In this document: piece after piece, positions 25,001 through 35,311 of the stretch
Numbering within the stretch: position 1 is the stretch's first letter
Layout of the letters: every line of letters starts with the position of its first letter
Assembly (NCBI GenBank): GCA_009746045.1
Contig: RPFO01000167.1
Location: 673,987 to 737,986, forward strand
Direction: 5' to 3'
From: Mesostigma viride
Taxonomy: Eukaryota > Streptophyta > Mesostigmatophyceae > Mesostigmatales > Mesostigmataceae
Length of the DNA stretch: 64,000 nucleotides
Notes under the pieces: model-generated
Seen by the model: the letters and a program-made list of their open reading frames with translations, nothing else
The model's database searches: none
Told to the model about the DNA's origin: nothing
Program-made: the position numbers and the translations under genes

Positions 25001-28000
25001 TCCGAATGTACCCTGAGAGGATGTTACCATGAGGGCAGGCATCCTATATGCTATCAGAATATTTAGGCAAATAAAAACTTGGTGATATATATAAAACACG
25101 CGCAGCCTTCAATCCCTTCCAATGCTCCACTAGAACAGCCATGCCACCGTTTGCTGTCACAGAAAGTGCAGTTCAGAAAACAAATGTTGTAGAAAATGCA
25201 GTTTGAAGGCAGGGCTGCAAATTGTTCTTGAATAATTTGCCCCTGGAAAAAAAAAAAATAGACCCCAAAACAGCACCTCCCCTCACCTACTACACCCCTT
25301 GTCCAATTCATACTACCACAGATGCACCTGCTCACGTACTGCCCCCGCTGCCTCCTTCACGCCAAGACCTACTAGATAGTACTATAATCTGCTACGATGT
25401 ATTGTAATCTACTAAAATCTACGACAATATTCTTTAAGATCACTAAGCTCCCAAGAAGACCAGCATTGGAATGAAACAATAAGTGGAGCCCTGCCACAAA
25501 CGCAGCAGTTACAGTGGCCTTAAGGTTTCTCAGTCCGCACGCGGAAGCAAGAAGCCTCCAGGGTGGGAGGGAGGGAAAGAAATTGCGGATCATTGCCGGC
25601 CTAGCTTGCTTAAGGCATGGTCCGCCGGCACACAAGCTGACATCATCCTTAATTAATCAACACCGGCATGCGTCATGCGCCGGCCTGAACGGTGCTGAAA
25701 ACGCCACTACAAACTAACGTGGCCGCGCACCCCCAGGCTAGTACAATAACCGTACAAGGTAGTCGTACAAGGTTCTTAAACTGACAAGCATAAATCTCGC
25801 CCATCGACCCCTCGGGCCAGTCCGAATCCACTATACAATAATTTATCACGACTCACGAAAATATTTGGCCAAAGATTCATTAAGCTACCAGCCGACCCTA
25901 CAGGTCCCTAGCTTCACAGCCGGTGCAATACTAACAAAACAATTGCGAATTTTAGTGAGCAAGTCGTATAAAACCTATAATAATTTTTTGGACCACTAAA
26001 CAACAGCCGCCGGCCCTTATAAACAACCGGGGCTGCCTGATGAATTCAGGCGAGCATGAAACCCTTTGTACAGAACGAATAAGCCAGCCCATGTCGCGGA
26101 CAGCCTTCCACATCGCATGCCAAGGCATAGCGGCCTTATCTTTCCCGCATGCGTTAATTAAACTCCATTCAGAGAAAACCGAATAATCGACTATAATCTA
26201 CTATAATCTATTCACTATAGTGACATTCCCTCACCTCATCCACCACAGAGTGCAGCACGCACGCGTCCAGCTCCCAGATGCTGATCTGGCGCCGCCCCCC
26301 CGCCAGCTCGCTCATGGCGGCAAAGTACTTGCCGTCACCACGGAAGGAGAGGGACACATGGCGCAGGCAGTCGCCCGCAAACGCGGTGCTGGCGTCCACA
26401 GGTAGCGGGTGGCTGGCCAGGTCCCCCTGTTGATGTTGGTGTGCATGGGTAGGGGCACCACAATGCAGCGATTTAATCAGGGCAATTGGTAAACTTCTGT
26501 CCCTTTGGGAGCGCAGAAACCGTTGTCAAGAAAGGTCATGCGTTGACTGTGTATGGGCATGGGGTGGCGGATGGTTGGGGCATGGGGTGGTGGTTGCTTG
26601 GGGCATGGGGTGGCGGTTGGTTGGGGCATGGGGTGGTTGTTGGTCGGGCCATGGGGACAGGTGCACCTTGGACTAAGGGATGGCCTAGTGCTCATGCGCA
26701 CTAGATACGGACATAGATAGATATGGATACAAAGATATGGGGACAGGTGCACCTTGGACTAAGGGATGGCCTAGTGCTCATGCGCACTAGATACGGACAT
26801 AGATAGACATGGATACAAAGATATGGGGACAGGTGCACCTTGGACTAAGGGATGGCCTAGTGCTCATGCGCACTAGATATGGACATAGATAGATATGGAT
26901 ACAAAGATATGGGGACAGGTGCACCTTGGACTAAGGGATGGCCTAGTGCTCATGCGCACTAGATATGGACATAGATAGACATGGATACAAAGACATGGGG
27001 ACAGGTGCACCTTGGACTAAGGGATGGCCTAGTGCTCATGAGCACTAGATACGGACATAGATAGACATGGATACAAAGATATGGGGACAGGTGCACCTTG
27101 GAGTAAGGGATGGCCTAGTGCTCATGCGCACTAGATATGGACATAGATAGATATGGATACAAAGATATGGGGACAGATGCACCTTGGACTAAGGGATGGC
27201 CTAGTGCTCATGCGCACTAGATACGGACATAGATAGATATGGATACAAAGATATGGGGACAGGTGTGCCGTGGGGTACGGGATGCTACCCAGTTGGCCAT
27301 GCGACAACTGTCTAGTGCGCGTGGGCATGCAGGCTGTTGTGCGCTGCACCTTGGCGCCCATCCTCACGCACGCTTGCAAACATAGAGAGAGAGGGAGGCC
27401 CACATAGACGAAAACAAAAGAAGCCCCCCCCCCCCCACTTCACCTCGGCACCCATCCGGACGGGCAGCGCGTCCGGCACCTCCGTCAGCACATCCCACTC
27501 GACGGTCATGAGGATCAGATTGCCCCTTGATGTTGCCAGCACAAACTTGGTCCCATCCGGCGCGCCCGCGACCGCGCTGAGGCCCCCCTCAACGTTGCCA
27601 ACGTACTCTGTGCTCTCGTTGGCCGGCTGGACCAGCAGCAGCTCGCCCGAGGCCATAGCCACGAGCACCGACTCGTGCTCAATCACGTACTCGAGCGCGA
27701 TCGGTATGGCCCAGGGGGTGGAGGATGCTGCTGAGGTGGAGCACGAGGAGTGACCACCCACGGAGCCCTCGAGGGAAGGGTCAGGTGCGCGGGTGGCACC
27801 GCTGGCATCCGCCACTGGGGCAAGCGACATCTCCCATAGCGTCTGAGGGGGGGGGGGTAGGAATGGGAGGGTGCCAAAATACAGGGGAGGTCGAAACAGA
27901 CAGGGGGGTGAGAAAAAAGGGGGTGTGTGAGAAAAAAGTGCGAGTAAAGAACAACGCAGGGGAAGAAGAAAAAGGGGAGGTGGAAAGGGGGAGTGAAGAG

Positions 28001-31000
28001 TGACGCTGGGGAAGAAGAAAAAGGGGAGGTGAAAAGCGGGAGTAAAGAACAACGCGGGTGAAGAAGAAAAAGGGAAGGTGAAAAGGGGGAGTGAAGAACA
28101 ACGCGGGGGAAGAAGAAAAAGGGAAGGTGAAAAGGGGGAGTAAAGAATAACGCGGGGGAAGAAGAAAAAGGGGAGGTGAAAAGGGGGAGTAAAGAACAAC
28201 GCGGGGGAAGAAGAAAAAGGGGACGTGAAAAGGGGGGTAAAGAACAACGCGGGGGAAGAAGAAAAAGGGGAGGTGAAAAGGGGGGGTAAAGAACAACGCG
28301 GGGGAAGAAGAAAAAGGGGAGGTGAAAAGGGGGAGTGAAGAACAACGCGGGGGAAGAAGAAAAAGGGGAGGTGAAAAGGGGGAGTGAAGAGTGACGCTGG
28401 GGAAGAAGAAATAGGGGAGGTGAAAAGGGGGAGTAAAGAATAACGCGGGGGAAGAAGAAAAAGGGGAGGTGAAAAGGTGGAGTAAAGAACAACGCGGGGG
28501 AAGAAGAAAAAGGGGAGGTGAAAAGGGGGAGTAAAGAATAACGCGGGTGAAGAAGAAAAAGGGAAGGTGAAAAGGGGGAGTGAAGAATGACGCGGGGGAA
28601 GAAGAAAAAGGGGAGGTGAAAAGGGGGAGTAAAGAATAACGCGGGTGAAGAAGAAAAAGGGAAGGTGAAAAGGGGGAGTGAAGAATGACGCGGGGGAAGA
28701 AGAAAAAGGGGAGGTGAAAAGGGGGAGTAAAGAACAACGCGGGTGAAGAAGAAAAAGGGAAGGTGAAAAGGGGGAGTGAAGAATGACGCGGGGGAAGAAG
28801 AAAAAGGGAAGGTGAAAAGGGGGAGTGAAGAACAACGCGGGGGAAGAAGAAAAAGGGGAGGTGAAAAGGGGGAGTGAAGAGTGACGCTGGGGAAGAAGAA
28901 AAAGGGGAGGTGAAAAGGGGGAGTAAAGAACAACGCGGGTGAAGAAGAAAAAGGGGAGGTGAAAAGGGGGAGTAAAGAACAACACGGGGGAAGAAGAAAA
29001 AGGGGAGGTGAAAAGGGGGAGTGAAGAATGACGCGGGGGAAGAAGAAAAAGGGGAGGTGAAAAGGGGGAGTGAAGAACAACGCGGGGGAAGAAGAAAAAG
29101 GGGAGGTGAAAAGGGGGAGTGAAGAACAACGCGGGGGAAGAAGAAAAAGGGGAGGTGAAAAGGGGGAGTGAAGAACAACGCGGGGGAAGAAGAAAAAGGG
29201 GAGGTGAAAAGGGGGAGTGAAGAACAACGCGGGGGAAGAAGAAAAAGGGGAGGTGAAAAGGGGGAGTGAAGAACAACGCGGGGGAAGAAGAAAAAGGGGA
29301 GGTGAAAAGGGGGAGTGAAGAATGACGCGGGGGAAGAAGAAAAAGGAAAGGTGAAAAGGCGGGGTAAAGAACAACGCGGGGGAAGAAGAAAAAGGGGAGG
29401 TGAAAAGGGGGAGTAAAGAACAACGCGGGTGAAGAAGAAAAAGGGGAGGTGAAAAGGGGGAGTGAAGAGTGACGCTGGGGAAGAAGAAAAAGGGGAGGTG
29501 AAAAGGGGGAGTAAAGAACAACGCGGGGGAAGAAGAAAAAGGGGAGGTGAAAAGGGGTAGTAAAGAATAACGCGGGGGAAGAAGAAAAAGGGGAGGTGAA
29601 AAGGGGAGTAAAGAACAACGCGGGGGAAGAAGAAAAAGGGGAGGTGAAAAGGGGTAGTAAAGAATAACGCGGGGGAAGAAGAAAAAGGGGAGGTGAAAAG
29701 GGGGAGTGAAGAACAACGCGGGGGAAGAAGAAAAAGGGGAGGTGAAAAGGGGGAGTAAAGAACAACGCGGGGGAAGAAGAAAAAGGGGAGGTGAAAAGGG
29801 GGAGTAAAGAACAACGCGGGGGAAGAAGAAAAAGGGGAGGTGAAAAGGGGTAGTAAAGAATAACGCGGGGGAAGAAGAAAAAGGGGAGGTGAAAAGGAGG
29901 AGTAAAGAACAACGCGGGGGAAGAAGAAAAAGGGGAGGTGAAAAGGGGTAGTAAAGAATAACGCGGGGGAAGAAGAAAAAGGGGAGGTGAAAAGGGGGAG
30001 TGAAGAATGACGCGGGGGAAGAAGAAATAGGGGAGGTGAAAAGGGGGAGTGAAGAACAACGCGGGGGAAGAAGAAAAAGGGGAGGTGAAAAGGGGGAGTG
30101 AAGAACAACGCGGGGGAAGAAGAAAAAGGGGAGGTGAAAAGGGGGAGTGAAGAATAACGCGGGGGAAGAAGAAAAAGGGGAGGTGAAAAGGGGGAGTGAA
30201 GAACAACGCGGGGGAAGAAGAAAAAGGGGAGGTGAAAAGGGGGAGTGAAGAACAACGCGGGGGAAGAAGAAAAAGGGAAGGTGAAAAGGGGGAGTAAATA
30301 ACAACGCGGGGGAAGAAGAAAAAGGGGAGGTGAAAAGGGGGAGTAAAGAAGAGCGCGGGGGAAGAAGAAAAAGGGAAGGTGAAAAGGGGGAGTGAAGAAC
30401 AACGCGGGGGAAGAAGAAAAAGGGGAGGTGAAAAGGGGGAGTGAAGAGTGACGCGGGGGAAGAAGAAAAAGGGGAGGTGAAAAGGGGGAGTAAAGAACAA
30501 CGCGGGGGAAGAAGAAAAAGGGGAGGTGAAAAGGGGTAGTAAAGAATAACGCGGGGGAAGAAGAAAAAGGGGAGGTGAAAAGGGGGAGTGAAGAACAACG
30601 CGGGGGAAGAAGAAAAAGGGGAGGTGAAAAGGGGGAGTGAAGAACAACGCGGGGGAAGAAGAAAAAGGGGAGGTGAAAAGGGGGAGTGAAGAACAACGCG
30701 GGGGAAGAAGAAAAAGGGGAGGTGAAAAGGGGGAGTAAAGAACAACGCGGGGGAAGAAGAAAAAGGGGAGGTGAAAAGGGGGAGTGAAGAACAACGCGGG
30801 GGAAGAAGAAAAAGGGGAGGTGAAAAGGGGGAGTGAAGAACAACGCGGGTGAAGAAGAAAAAGGGGAGGTGAAAAGGGGGAGTGAAGAATAACGCGGGTG
30901 AAGAAGAAAAAGGGGAGGTGAAAAGGGGGAGTGAAGAACAACGCGGGTGAAGAAGAAAAAGGGGAGGTGAAAAGGGGGAGTGAAGAATGACGCGGGGGAA

Positions 31001-34000
31001 GAAGAAAAAGGGAAGGTGAAAAGGGGGAGTGAAGAATGACGCTGGGGAAGAAGAAAAAGGGGAGGTGAAAAGGGGGAGTGAAGAATGACGCGGGGGAAGA
31101 AGAAAAAGGGAAGGTGAAAAGGGGGAGTGAAGAATGACGCTGGGGAAGAAGAAAAAGGGGAGGTGAAAAGGTGGAGTAAAGAACAACGCGGGGGAAGAAG
31201 AAAAAGGGAAGGTGAAAAGGGGGAGTGAAGAATGACGCGGGGGAAGAAGAAAAAGGGGAGGTGAAAAGGGGGAGTAAAGAATAACGCGGGTGAAGAAGAA
31301 AAAGGGGAGGTGAAAAGGGGGAGTGAAGAATGACGCGGGTGAAGAAGAAAAAGGGGAGGTGAAAAGGGGGAGTGAAGAACAACGCGGGGGAAGAAGAAAA
31401 AGGGGAGGTGAAAAGGGGGAGTAAAGAACAACGCGGGTGAAGAAGAAAAAGGGGAGGTGAAAAGGGGGAGTGAAGAATGACGCGGGGGAAGAAGAAAAAG
31501 GGAAGGTGAAAAGGTGGAGTGAAGAATGACGCGGGGAAGAAGAAAAAGGGAAGGTGAAAAGGGGGAGTGAAGAACAACGCGGGGGAAGAAGAAAAAGGGG
31601 AGGTGAAAAGGGGGAGTGAAGAATGACGCGGGGGAAGAAGAAAAAGGGAAGGTGAAAAGGGGGAGTGAAGAATGACGCTGGGGAAGAAGAAAAAGGGGAG
31701 GTGAAAAGGTGGAGTAAAGAACAACGCGGGGAAGGAAGAAAAAGGGGAGGTGAAAAGGGGGAGTGAAGAATGACGCGGGGGAAGAAGAAAAAGGGAAGGT
31801 GAAAAGGGGGAGTGAAGAATGACGCGGGGGAAGAAGAAAAAGGGGAGGTGAAAAGGGGGAGTAAAGAATAACGCGGGTGAAGAAGAAAAAGGGGAGGTGA
31901 AAAGGGGGAGTGAAGAATGACGCGGGTGAAGAAGAAAAAGGGGAGGTGAAAAGGGGGAGTGAAGAACAACGCGGGGGAAGAAGAAAAAGGGGAGGTGAAA
32001 AGGGGGAGTAAAGAACAACGCGGGTGAAGAAGAAAAAGGGGAGGTGAAAAGGGGAGTGAAGAACAACGCGGGGGAAGAAGAAAAAGGGGAGGTGAAAAGG
32101 GGGAGTGAAGAATGACGCGGGGGAAGAAGAAAAAGGGAAGGTGAAAAGGTGGAGTGAAGAATGACGCGGGGGAAGAAGAAAAAGGGAAGGTGAAAAGGGG
32201 AGTGAAGAATGACGCTGGGGAAGAAGAAAAAGGGGAGGTGAAAAGGTGGAGTGAAGAATGACGCGGGGGAAGAAGAAAAAGGGAAGGTGAAAAGGGGGAG
32301 TGAAGAATGACGCTGGGGAAGAAGAAAAAGGGGAGGTGAAAAGGTGGAGTAAAGAACAACGCGGGGAAGGAAGAAAAAGGGGAGGTGAAAAGGGGGAGTG
32401 AAGAATGACGCGGGGGAAGAAGAAAAAGGGAAGGTGAAAAGGGGGAGTGAAGAATGACGCGGGGGAAGAAGAAAAAGGGGAGGTGAAAAGGGGGAGTAAA
32501 GAATAACGCGGGGGAAGAAGAAAAAGGGGAGGTGAGAAGGTGGAGTGAAGAATGACGCGGGGGAAGAAGAAAAAGGGAAGGTGAAAAGGGGGAGTGAAGA
32601 ATGACGCGGGTGAAGAAGAAAAAGGGGAGGTGAAAAGGGGAGTGAAGAATGACGCGGGGGAAGAAGAAAAAGGGGAGGTGAAAAGGGGGAGTAAAGAACA
32701 ACGCGGGGGAAGAAGAAAAAGGGGAGGTGAAAAGGGGAGTGAAGAATGACGCGGGGGAAGAAGAAAAAGGGAAGGTGAAAAGGGGGGTAAAGAACAACGC
32801 GGGGGAAGAAGAAAAAGGGGAGGTGAAAAGGGGGAGTGAAGAACAACGCGGGGGAAGAAGAAAAAGGGGAGGTGAAAAGGGGAGTGAAGAATGACGCGGG
32901 GGAAGAAGAAAAAGGGGAGGTGAAAAGGGGGAGTGAAGAATGACGCGGGGGAAGAAGAAAAAGGGAAGGTGAAAAGGGGGAGTGAAGAATGACGCGGGGA
33001 AGAAGAAAAAGGGAAGGTGAAAAGGGGGAGTGAAGAATGACGCGGGGAAGAAGAAAAAGGGAAGGTGAAAAGGGGGGTAAAGAACAACGCGGGGGAAGAA
33101 GAAAAAGGGGAGGTGAAAAGGGGGAGTGAAGAATGACGCTGGGGAAGAAGAAAAAGGGGAGGTGAAAAGGGGGAGTGAAGAACAACGCGGGGAAGAAGAA
33201 AAAGGGGAGGTGAAAAGGGGGAGTGAAGAATGACGCGGGGGAAGAAGAAAAAGGGAAGGTGAAAAGGGGGAGTGAAGAATGACGCGGGGGAAGAAGAAAA
33301 AGGGGAGGTGAAAAGGGGGAGTAAAGAATAACGCGGGTGAAGAAGAAAAAGGGGAGGTGAAAAGGGGGAGTGAAGAACAACGCGGGGGAAGAAGAAAAAG
33401 GGGAGGTGAAAAGGGGGAGTAAAGAACAACGCGGGGGAAGAAGAAAAAGGGGACGTGAAAAGGGGGGGTAAAGAACAACGCGGGTGAAGAAGAAAAAGGG
33501 GAGGTGAAAAGGGGGAGTGAAGAACAACGCGGGGGAAGAAGAAAAAGGGGAGGTGAAAAGGGGGAGTAAAGAACAACGCGGGTGAAGAAGAAAAAGGGGA
33601 GGTGAAAAGGGGGAGTGAAGAACAACGCGGGGGAAGAAGAAAAAGGGGAGGTGAAAAGGGGGAGTGAAGAATGACGCGGGGGAAGAAGAAAAAGGGGAGG
33701 TGAAAAGGGGGAGTGAAGAATGACGCGGGGGAAGAAGAAAAAGGGGAGGTGAAAAGGGGGAGTGAAGAACAACGCGGGGGAAGAAGAAAAAGGGGAGGTG
33801 AAAAGGGGGAGTGAAGAGTGACGCTGGGGAAGAAGAAAAAGGGGAGGTGAAAAGGGGGAGTGAAGAACAACGCGGGGGAAGAAGAAAAAGGGGAGGTGAA
33901 AAGGGGGAGTGAAGAACAACGCGGGGGAAGAAGAAAAAGGGGAGGTGAAAAGGGGGAGTGAAGAACAACGAGGGGGAAGAAGAAAAAGGGGAGGTGAAAA

Positions 34001-35311
34001 GGGGGAGTAAAGAATAACGCGGGGGAAGAAGAAACAGGGGAAAAAAAGGGGGGGGGGGACAGAGAATGGGGGGTGAGGAGGAGGCGCGGTAGAGAGAAAT
34101 GGGAAGGGGGAAGAGGAAAGGGGCGGGAGAGAGTAAAGATGGGGTAAAGAGGAAAGGGGGGGTGAGGGTGAGGAAACAGTGGGAAGGGACGGTGTGACTG
34201 TGCGGGTGGAGGAAAGCAGAGGATGGAAGACAGAAGGGGATGGGGCGAGGATAATGGGACAAGAGGAGGGGTGAGGAGCAGAATGACAAAGCCATACCTT
34301 TGCTAGGCCATCACTCCCATCAGAAACTAAAATACTTGATTCTGATACCAGGTGAGAACCTCAAGGGCACGAGGCAGACAGGGGGGCAAATGACCACCAT
34401 ATCTTCTTCTTTGGTCAGGTGGCCAACCGTAGCATGGTAGGGGGGCAACACGTGGAATTATGGCCAGCTGGAATTGGAATCAAGCAAGGAGGAGGGTGTG
34501 GACCGAACATGCCATGCACCGGCAGAGGCAAGGAGGATGGTGTGGACAAAACATGCCATGCACCGGCAGAGGCAATAGCAACATAGCTGGAAGCCCTAGG
34601 TGCGCGCTGCGTCAACAGCAGCTCTAGCCTTCAGTTCAGGTGAAGCCTGACTAAAGGTTGCGCAGCTGTTATGGGGGCCACAAAGCAAAGGACGATATAA
34701 GCGGAGTGGTTGCCTTAAGCCACCCTGTGACCAGGTCCCCATCCGCGCTGCGAACACAGCTCACGAAAGCAGTGTCCCCAATGGCGTTTACTATGCGCTG
34801 TTTGTGCGCTTGTTCTGCTATCCTCTTGAAGGCACCTAAGGTTTGCAGTGCTTTTTCTTTACCCTAACTTGAGGACGGCATCTGCATGGCATTCCACACC
34901 CAAACATTGCCTAGGTTTCCTTGGCTTTGAAAAGTCCTCCCCTCAGCATGGCTGCCCAGACTAAGCTTTTGCCTAATTAGATCCTCGCAACTGGACGAAC
35001 CAATTATTACGACCTATCCTCCAACCGCAATTCGGCAGTCCCTCCACTAGCGCTGCTCGCGGCACCGGGCTACGCGGCCACTGCAAACATTGCCAAGAGG
35101 AGTGAGGCTGCGGGAGCCATACCTTGCCTCTAACTGGGTCGAAAGCATAAAGAGAACAGGAATCGGTGGCGGCGTAGAGGCACCCATTGGTAGTGTCGCA
35201 ACAGACGGCAACCACCCGAGCTCGGCGATGGCTGCTGCCCTCTTGCAACATGCGCTCTGACGACATGCATATCCGCCATCTTCTGTCCCCAGTGATAACA
35301 AGATTCCGCAT
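7037..35311 (-). CDS. ELP1: Elongator complex protein 1 (ELP1/IKI3), 16 exons
   Basis: Scaffold of cytoplasmic Elongator, which modifies wobble uridines of tRNAs. Exons 5'-3': 35311-35123, 27842-27444, 26426-26235, 24894-24194, 22801-22651, 21532-18334, 17223-17106, 16644-16159, 15339-14776, 14477-14097, 13547-13434, 11852-11733, 11452-11309, 10547-10213, 9492-9423, 7336-7037; all junctions are GT-AG with matching phases. Exon 1 begins MRNL in good context (AAAATG). WD40 signatures: LYAFDPVRGK (E1), YVGNVEGG (E2), FRGDGKYFA (E3), IAWKPSG and IWYCCNYHWYLK (E4), HVLWDMTRPRTIHMW (E5). Family motifs follow: VVLQMPRGNLETICPRPLVM (E6), YAEAFRTARRNRVDLGVLVA (E7), LGIYDVDL and DPREFLPFLE (E9), ALEYRGDVPTAVVLLVEDHE (E12), the basic KKKMKDKKARKSG patch expected to contact tRNA (E14), and C-terminal WEWAVFKQ. 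About 2,470-2,490 residues, nearly twice the usual length, mainly from linkers in E6. Exon 4 has a frame problem, listed separately. Confidence 0.93.
7693..8007. repeat. 14-bp tandem repeat, ELP1 intron 15
   Basis: Units catactaccaaaca alternate with catactgtgcacacaaaca variants. The arrangement looks like a higher-order repeat of the two unit types. It lies inside the 2,086-bp last intron (7337-9422) of ELP1. Confidence 0.9.
8324..8345. repeat. Poly-T run of about 22
   Basis: Homopolymer in ELP1 intron 15. On the transcribed strand it reads as poly-A, which could be the tail of an old retroposed insertion, but no element body is recognised next to it. Confidence 0.8.
8823..9128. repeat. 54-bp minisatellite, ELP1 intron 15
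   Basis: About 5.6 copies of a 54-bp unit containing agcttgcccacacctattca and ctagagtcagcatctga, very uniform between copies, so recently expanded. Its right end lies about 300 bp from ELP1 exon 15. Confidence 0.92.
10551..10660. repeat. Runs of G next to ELP1 exon 14
   Basis: Long G runs on the plus strand (C runs in the ELP1 transcript) directly upstream of the exon 14 acceptor. They form its polypyrimidine tract (CCCCCCCCCTCAG). Confidence 0.85.
11834..12141 (-). repeat. Three copies of the ELP1 exon 12 3' splice site
   Basis: The functional acceptor (AG at 11854-11853, followed by GTGGAGGAGCTGCGA) recurs with AG at 11938-11937 (GTGAAGGAGCTGCGA) and 12138-12137 (GTGGAGGAGCTGCAT). Each copy carries CCAG plus about 15 exon bases and has pyrimidine-rich sequence upstream. 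From the middle copy the ELP1 frame is open for 28 codons into the real exon; from the far copy a stop follows after about 15 codons. Confidence 0.8.
12946..13160. repeat. 15-bp tandem repeat, ELP1 intron 11
   Basis: About 14 copies of tgattgtatgaccca, with the last bases alternating between cca, ccg and cca/caa forms. The period is divisible by three, so it generates open repeat-peptide frames on both strands. Confidence 0.95.
14599..14659. repeat. Poly-C run and CCCG repeats, ELP1 intron 9
   Basis: About 28 C residues followed by CCCG/CCGC units, inside the 298-bp intron between ELP1 exons 9 and 10. Confidence 0.9.
15409..15628. repeat. (TGAG)n microsatellite, ELP1 intron 8
   Basis: About 54 copies of the tetranucleotide with one tgaa interruption near 15561. 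The ELP1 transcript reads CTCA, giving a long pyrimidine-rich, Leu-Thr-His-Ser-coding but intronic stretch that ends 70 bp upstream of exon 9. Confidence 0.95.
16761..16915. repeat. 26-bp minisatellite, ELP1 intron 7
   Basis: Six near-identical copies of gtaaatgggggattattaac plus agcata. Confidence 0.93.
17278..17510. repeat. (GAG)n then (CGA/GCC)n trinucleotide array, ELP1 intron 6
   Basis: About 44 GAG units, then degenerate CGA, GCC and ACG triplets. Frames across it give poly-Glu, poly-Ser or poly-Leu, but flanking ELP1 exons join perfectly in phase without it, so it is intronic. Confidence 0.93.
17692..17783. repeat. 29-bp repeat, three copies
   Basis: Unit contains cacttggaacaaggcagggc; located in ELP1 intron 6. 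Confidence 0.9.
17846..18116. repeat. 28-bp minisatellite, ELP1 intron 6
   Basis: About nine copies of a unit with ggctaccaggatatgacacg and aagcatgt, with short unique insertions near 18055. Confidence 0.93.
18334..21532 (-). other. ELP1: ELP1 exon 6 with large low-complexity insertion
   Basis: This 3,199-bp exon accounts for about 1,066 residues. It opens with conserved ELP1 sequence (AASTAAVIDGCAVLVTSLA, then VPPPM) and closes with VVLQMPRGNLETICPRPLVM. Between them lie Gly/Ser/Ala-rich stretches (for example SSGAGAGGGAGGSTGPGMP and DASSGSTGSGAVAVPSTTG) separated by conserved islands such as PFTRYPWGLDGAMLAAIHCA and LLALGLSGAGRLYCGECLLA. Such linkers between WD40 blades or before the helical C-terminal half explain the unusual protein length. 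Confidence 0.85.
22069..22374. repeat. 7-bp tandem repeat (GGCCTGT/GGCCCGT), ELP1 intron 5
   Basis: About 43 copies of a heptamer with two variant units intermixed. All six frames are open because the unit has no stop codon and a period not divisible by three. Confidence 0.95.
23003..23586. repeat. 45-bp minisatellite, ELP1 intron 4
   Basis: About 13 copies of a unit with gacccccttggaagaaagaa and atggatgcaaaggctggcta. The period is divisible by three, giving false ORFs of about 100-160 codons on both strands. Confidence 0.95.
24260..24315 (-). other. ELP1: ELP1 exon 4 frame break at a G12 run, or 56-bp micro-intron
   Basis: Upstream of here exon 4 is read in one frame (LLAVVVEYRRRQ), downstream in another (ATVLGDRAVQIWYCCNYHWY); exon 4 is 701 bp although it starts and ends in phase 0. 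Two explanations fit. A missing base in the run of 12 C (plus strand 24302-24313) would be an assembly or sequencing error or a real indel. Alternatively a GT at 24315-24314 and AG at 24261-24260 define a 56-bp intron that restores frame exactly. Confidence 0.75.
26648..27270. repeat. 86-bp minisatellite, ELP1 intron 2
   Basis: About seven copies of an 86-bp unit with gatatggggacaggtgcacc and actaagggatggcctagtgc. Copies differ at a few sites (tacgg/tatgg, agatat/agacat). The array ends about 170 bp before exon 2. Confidence 0.95.
27900..34050. repeat. Giant 49-bp purine-rich minisatellite, ELP1 intron 1
   Basis: Roughly 125 copies of a 49-bp unit made of gggggaagaagaaaaagggg, aggtgaaaagggggagtg and aagaacaacgc, with recurrent variants (aatgacgc, aataacgc, gctgg, gaaggtg). 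The plus strand is about 90% purine. The unit has no stop on the minus strand, so all three minus frames stay open for more than 6 kb and create false ORFs of 2,029-2,327 codons. The variant units recur in mixed order, typical of unequal exchange or slippage. The array fills most of the 7,280-bp first intron between exon 1 (donor at 35122) and exon 2 (acceptor before 27842). Confidence 0.97.
34485..34577. repeat. Imperfect direct repeat, two copies
   Basis: Two copies, about 46-48 bp apart, of a unit with gcaaggagga and aacatgccatgcaccggcag, in ELP1 intron 1. Confidence 0.75.

Noticed and set aside
34301-34355. A candidate ELP1 exon (VSESSILVSDGSDGLAK followed by a GTATGG donor) at the right end of the minisatellite intron
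   Set aside because: No AG acceptor gives the phase required by exon 1, and exon 1 joined directly to 27842 already matches the family (DPVRGK followed by TLWEMSL).
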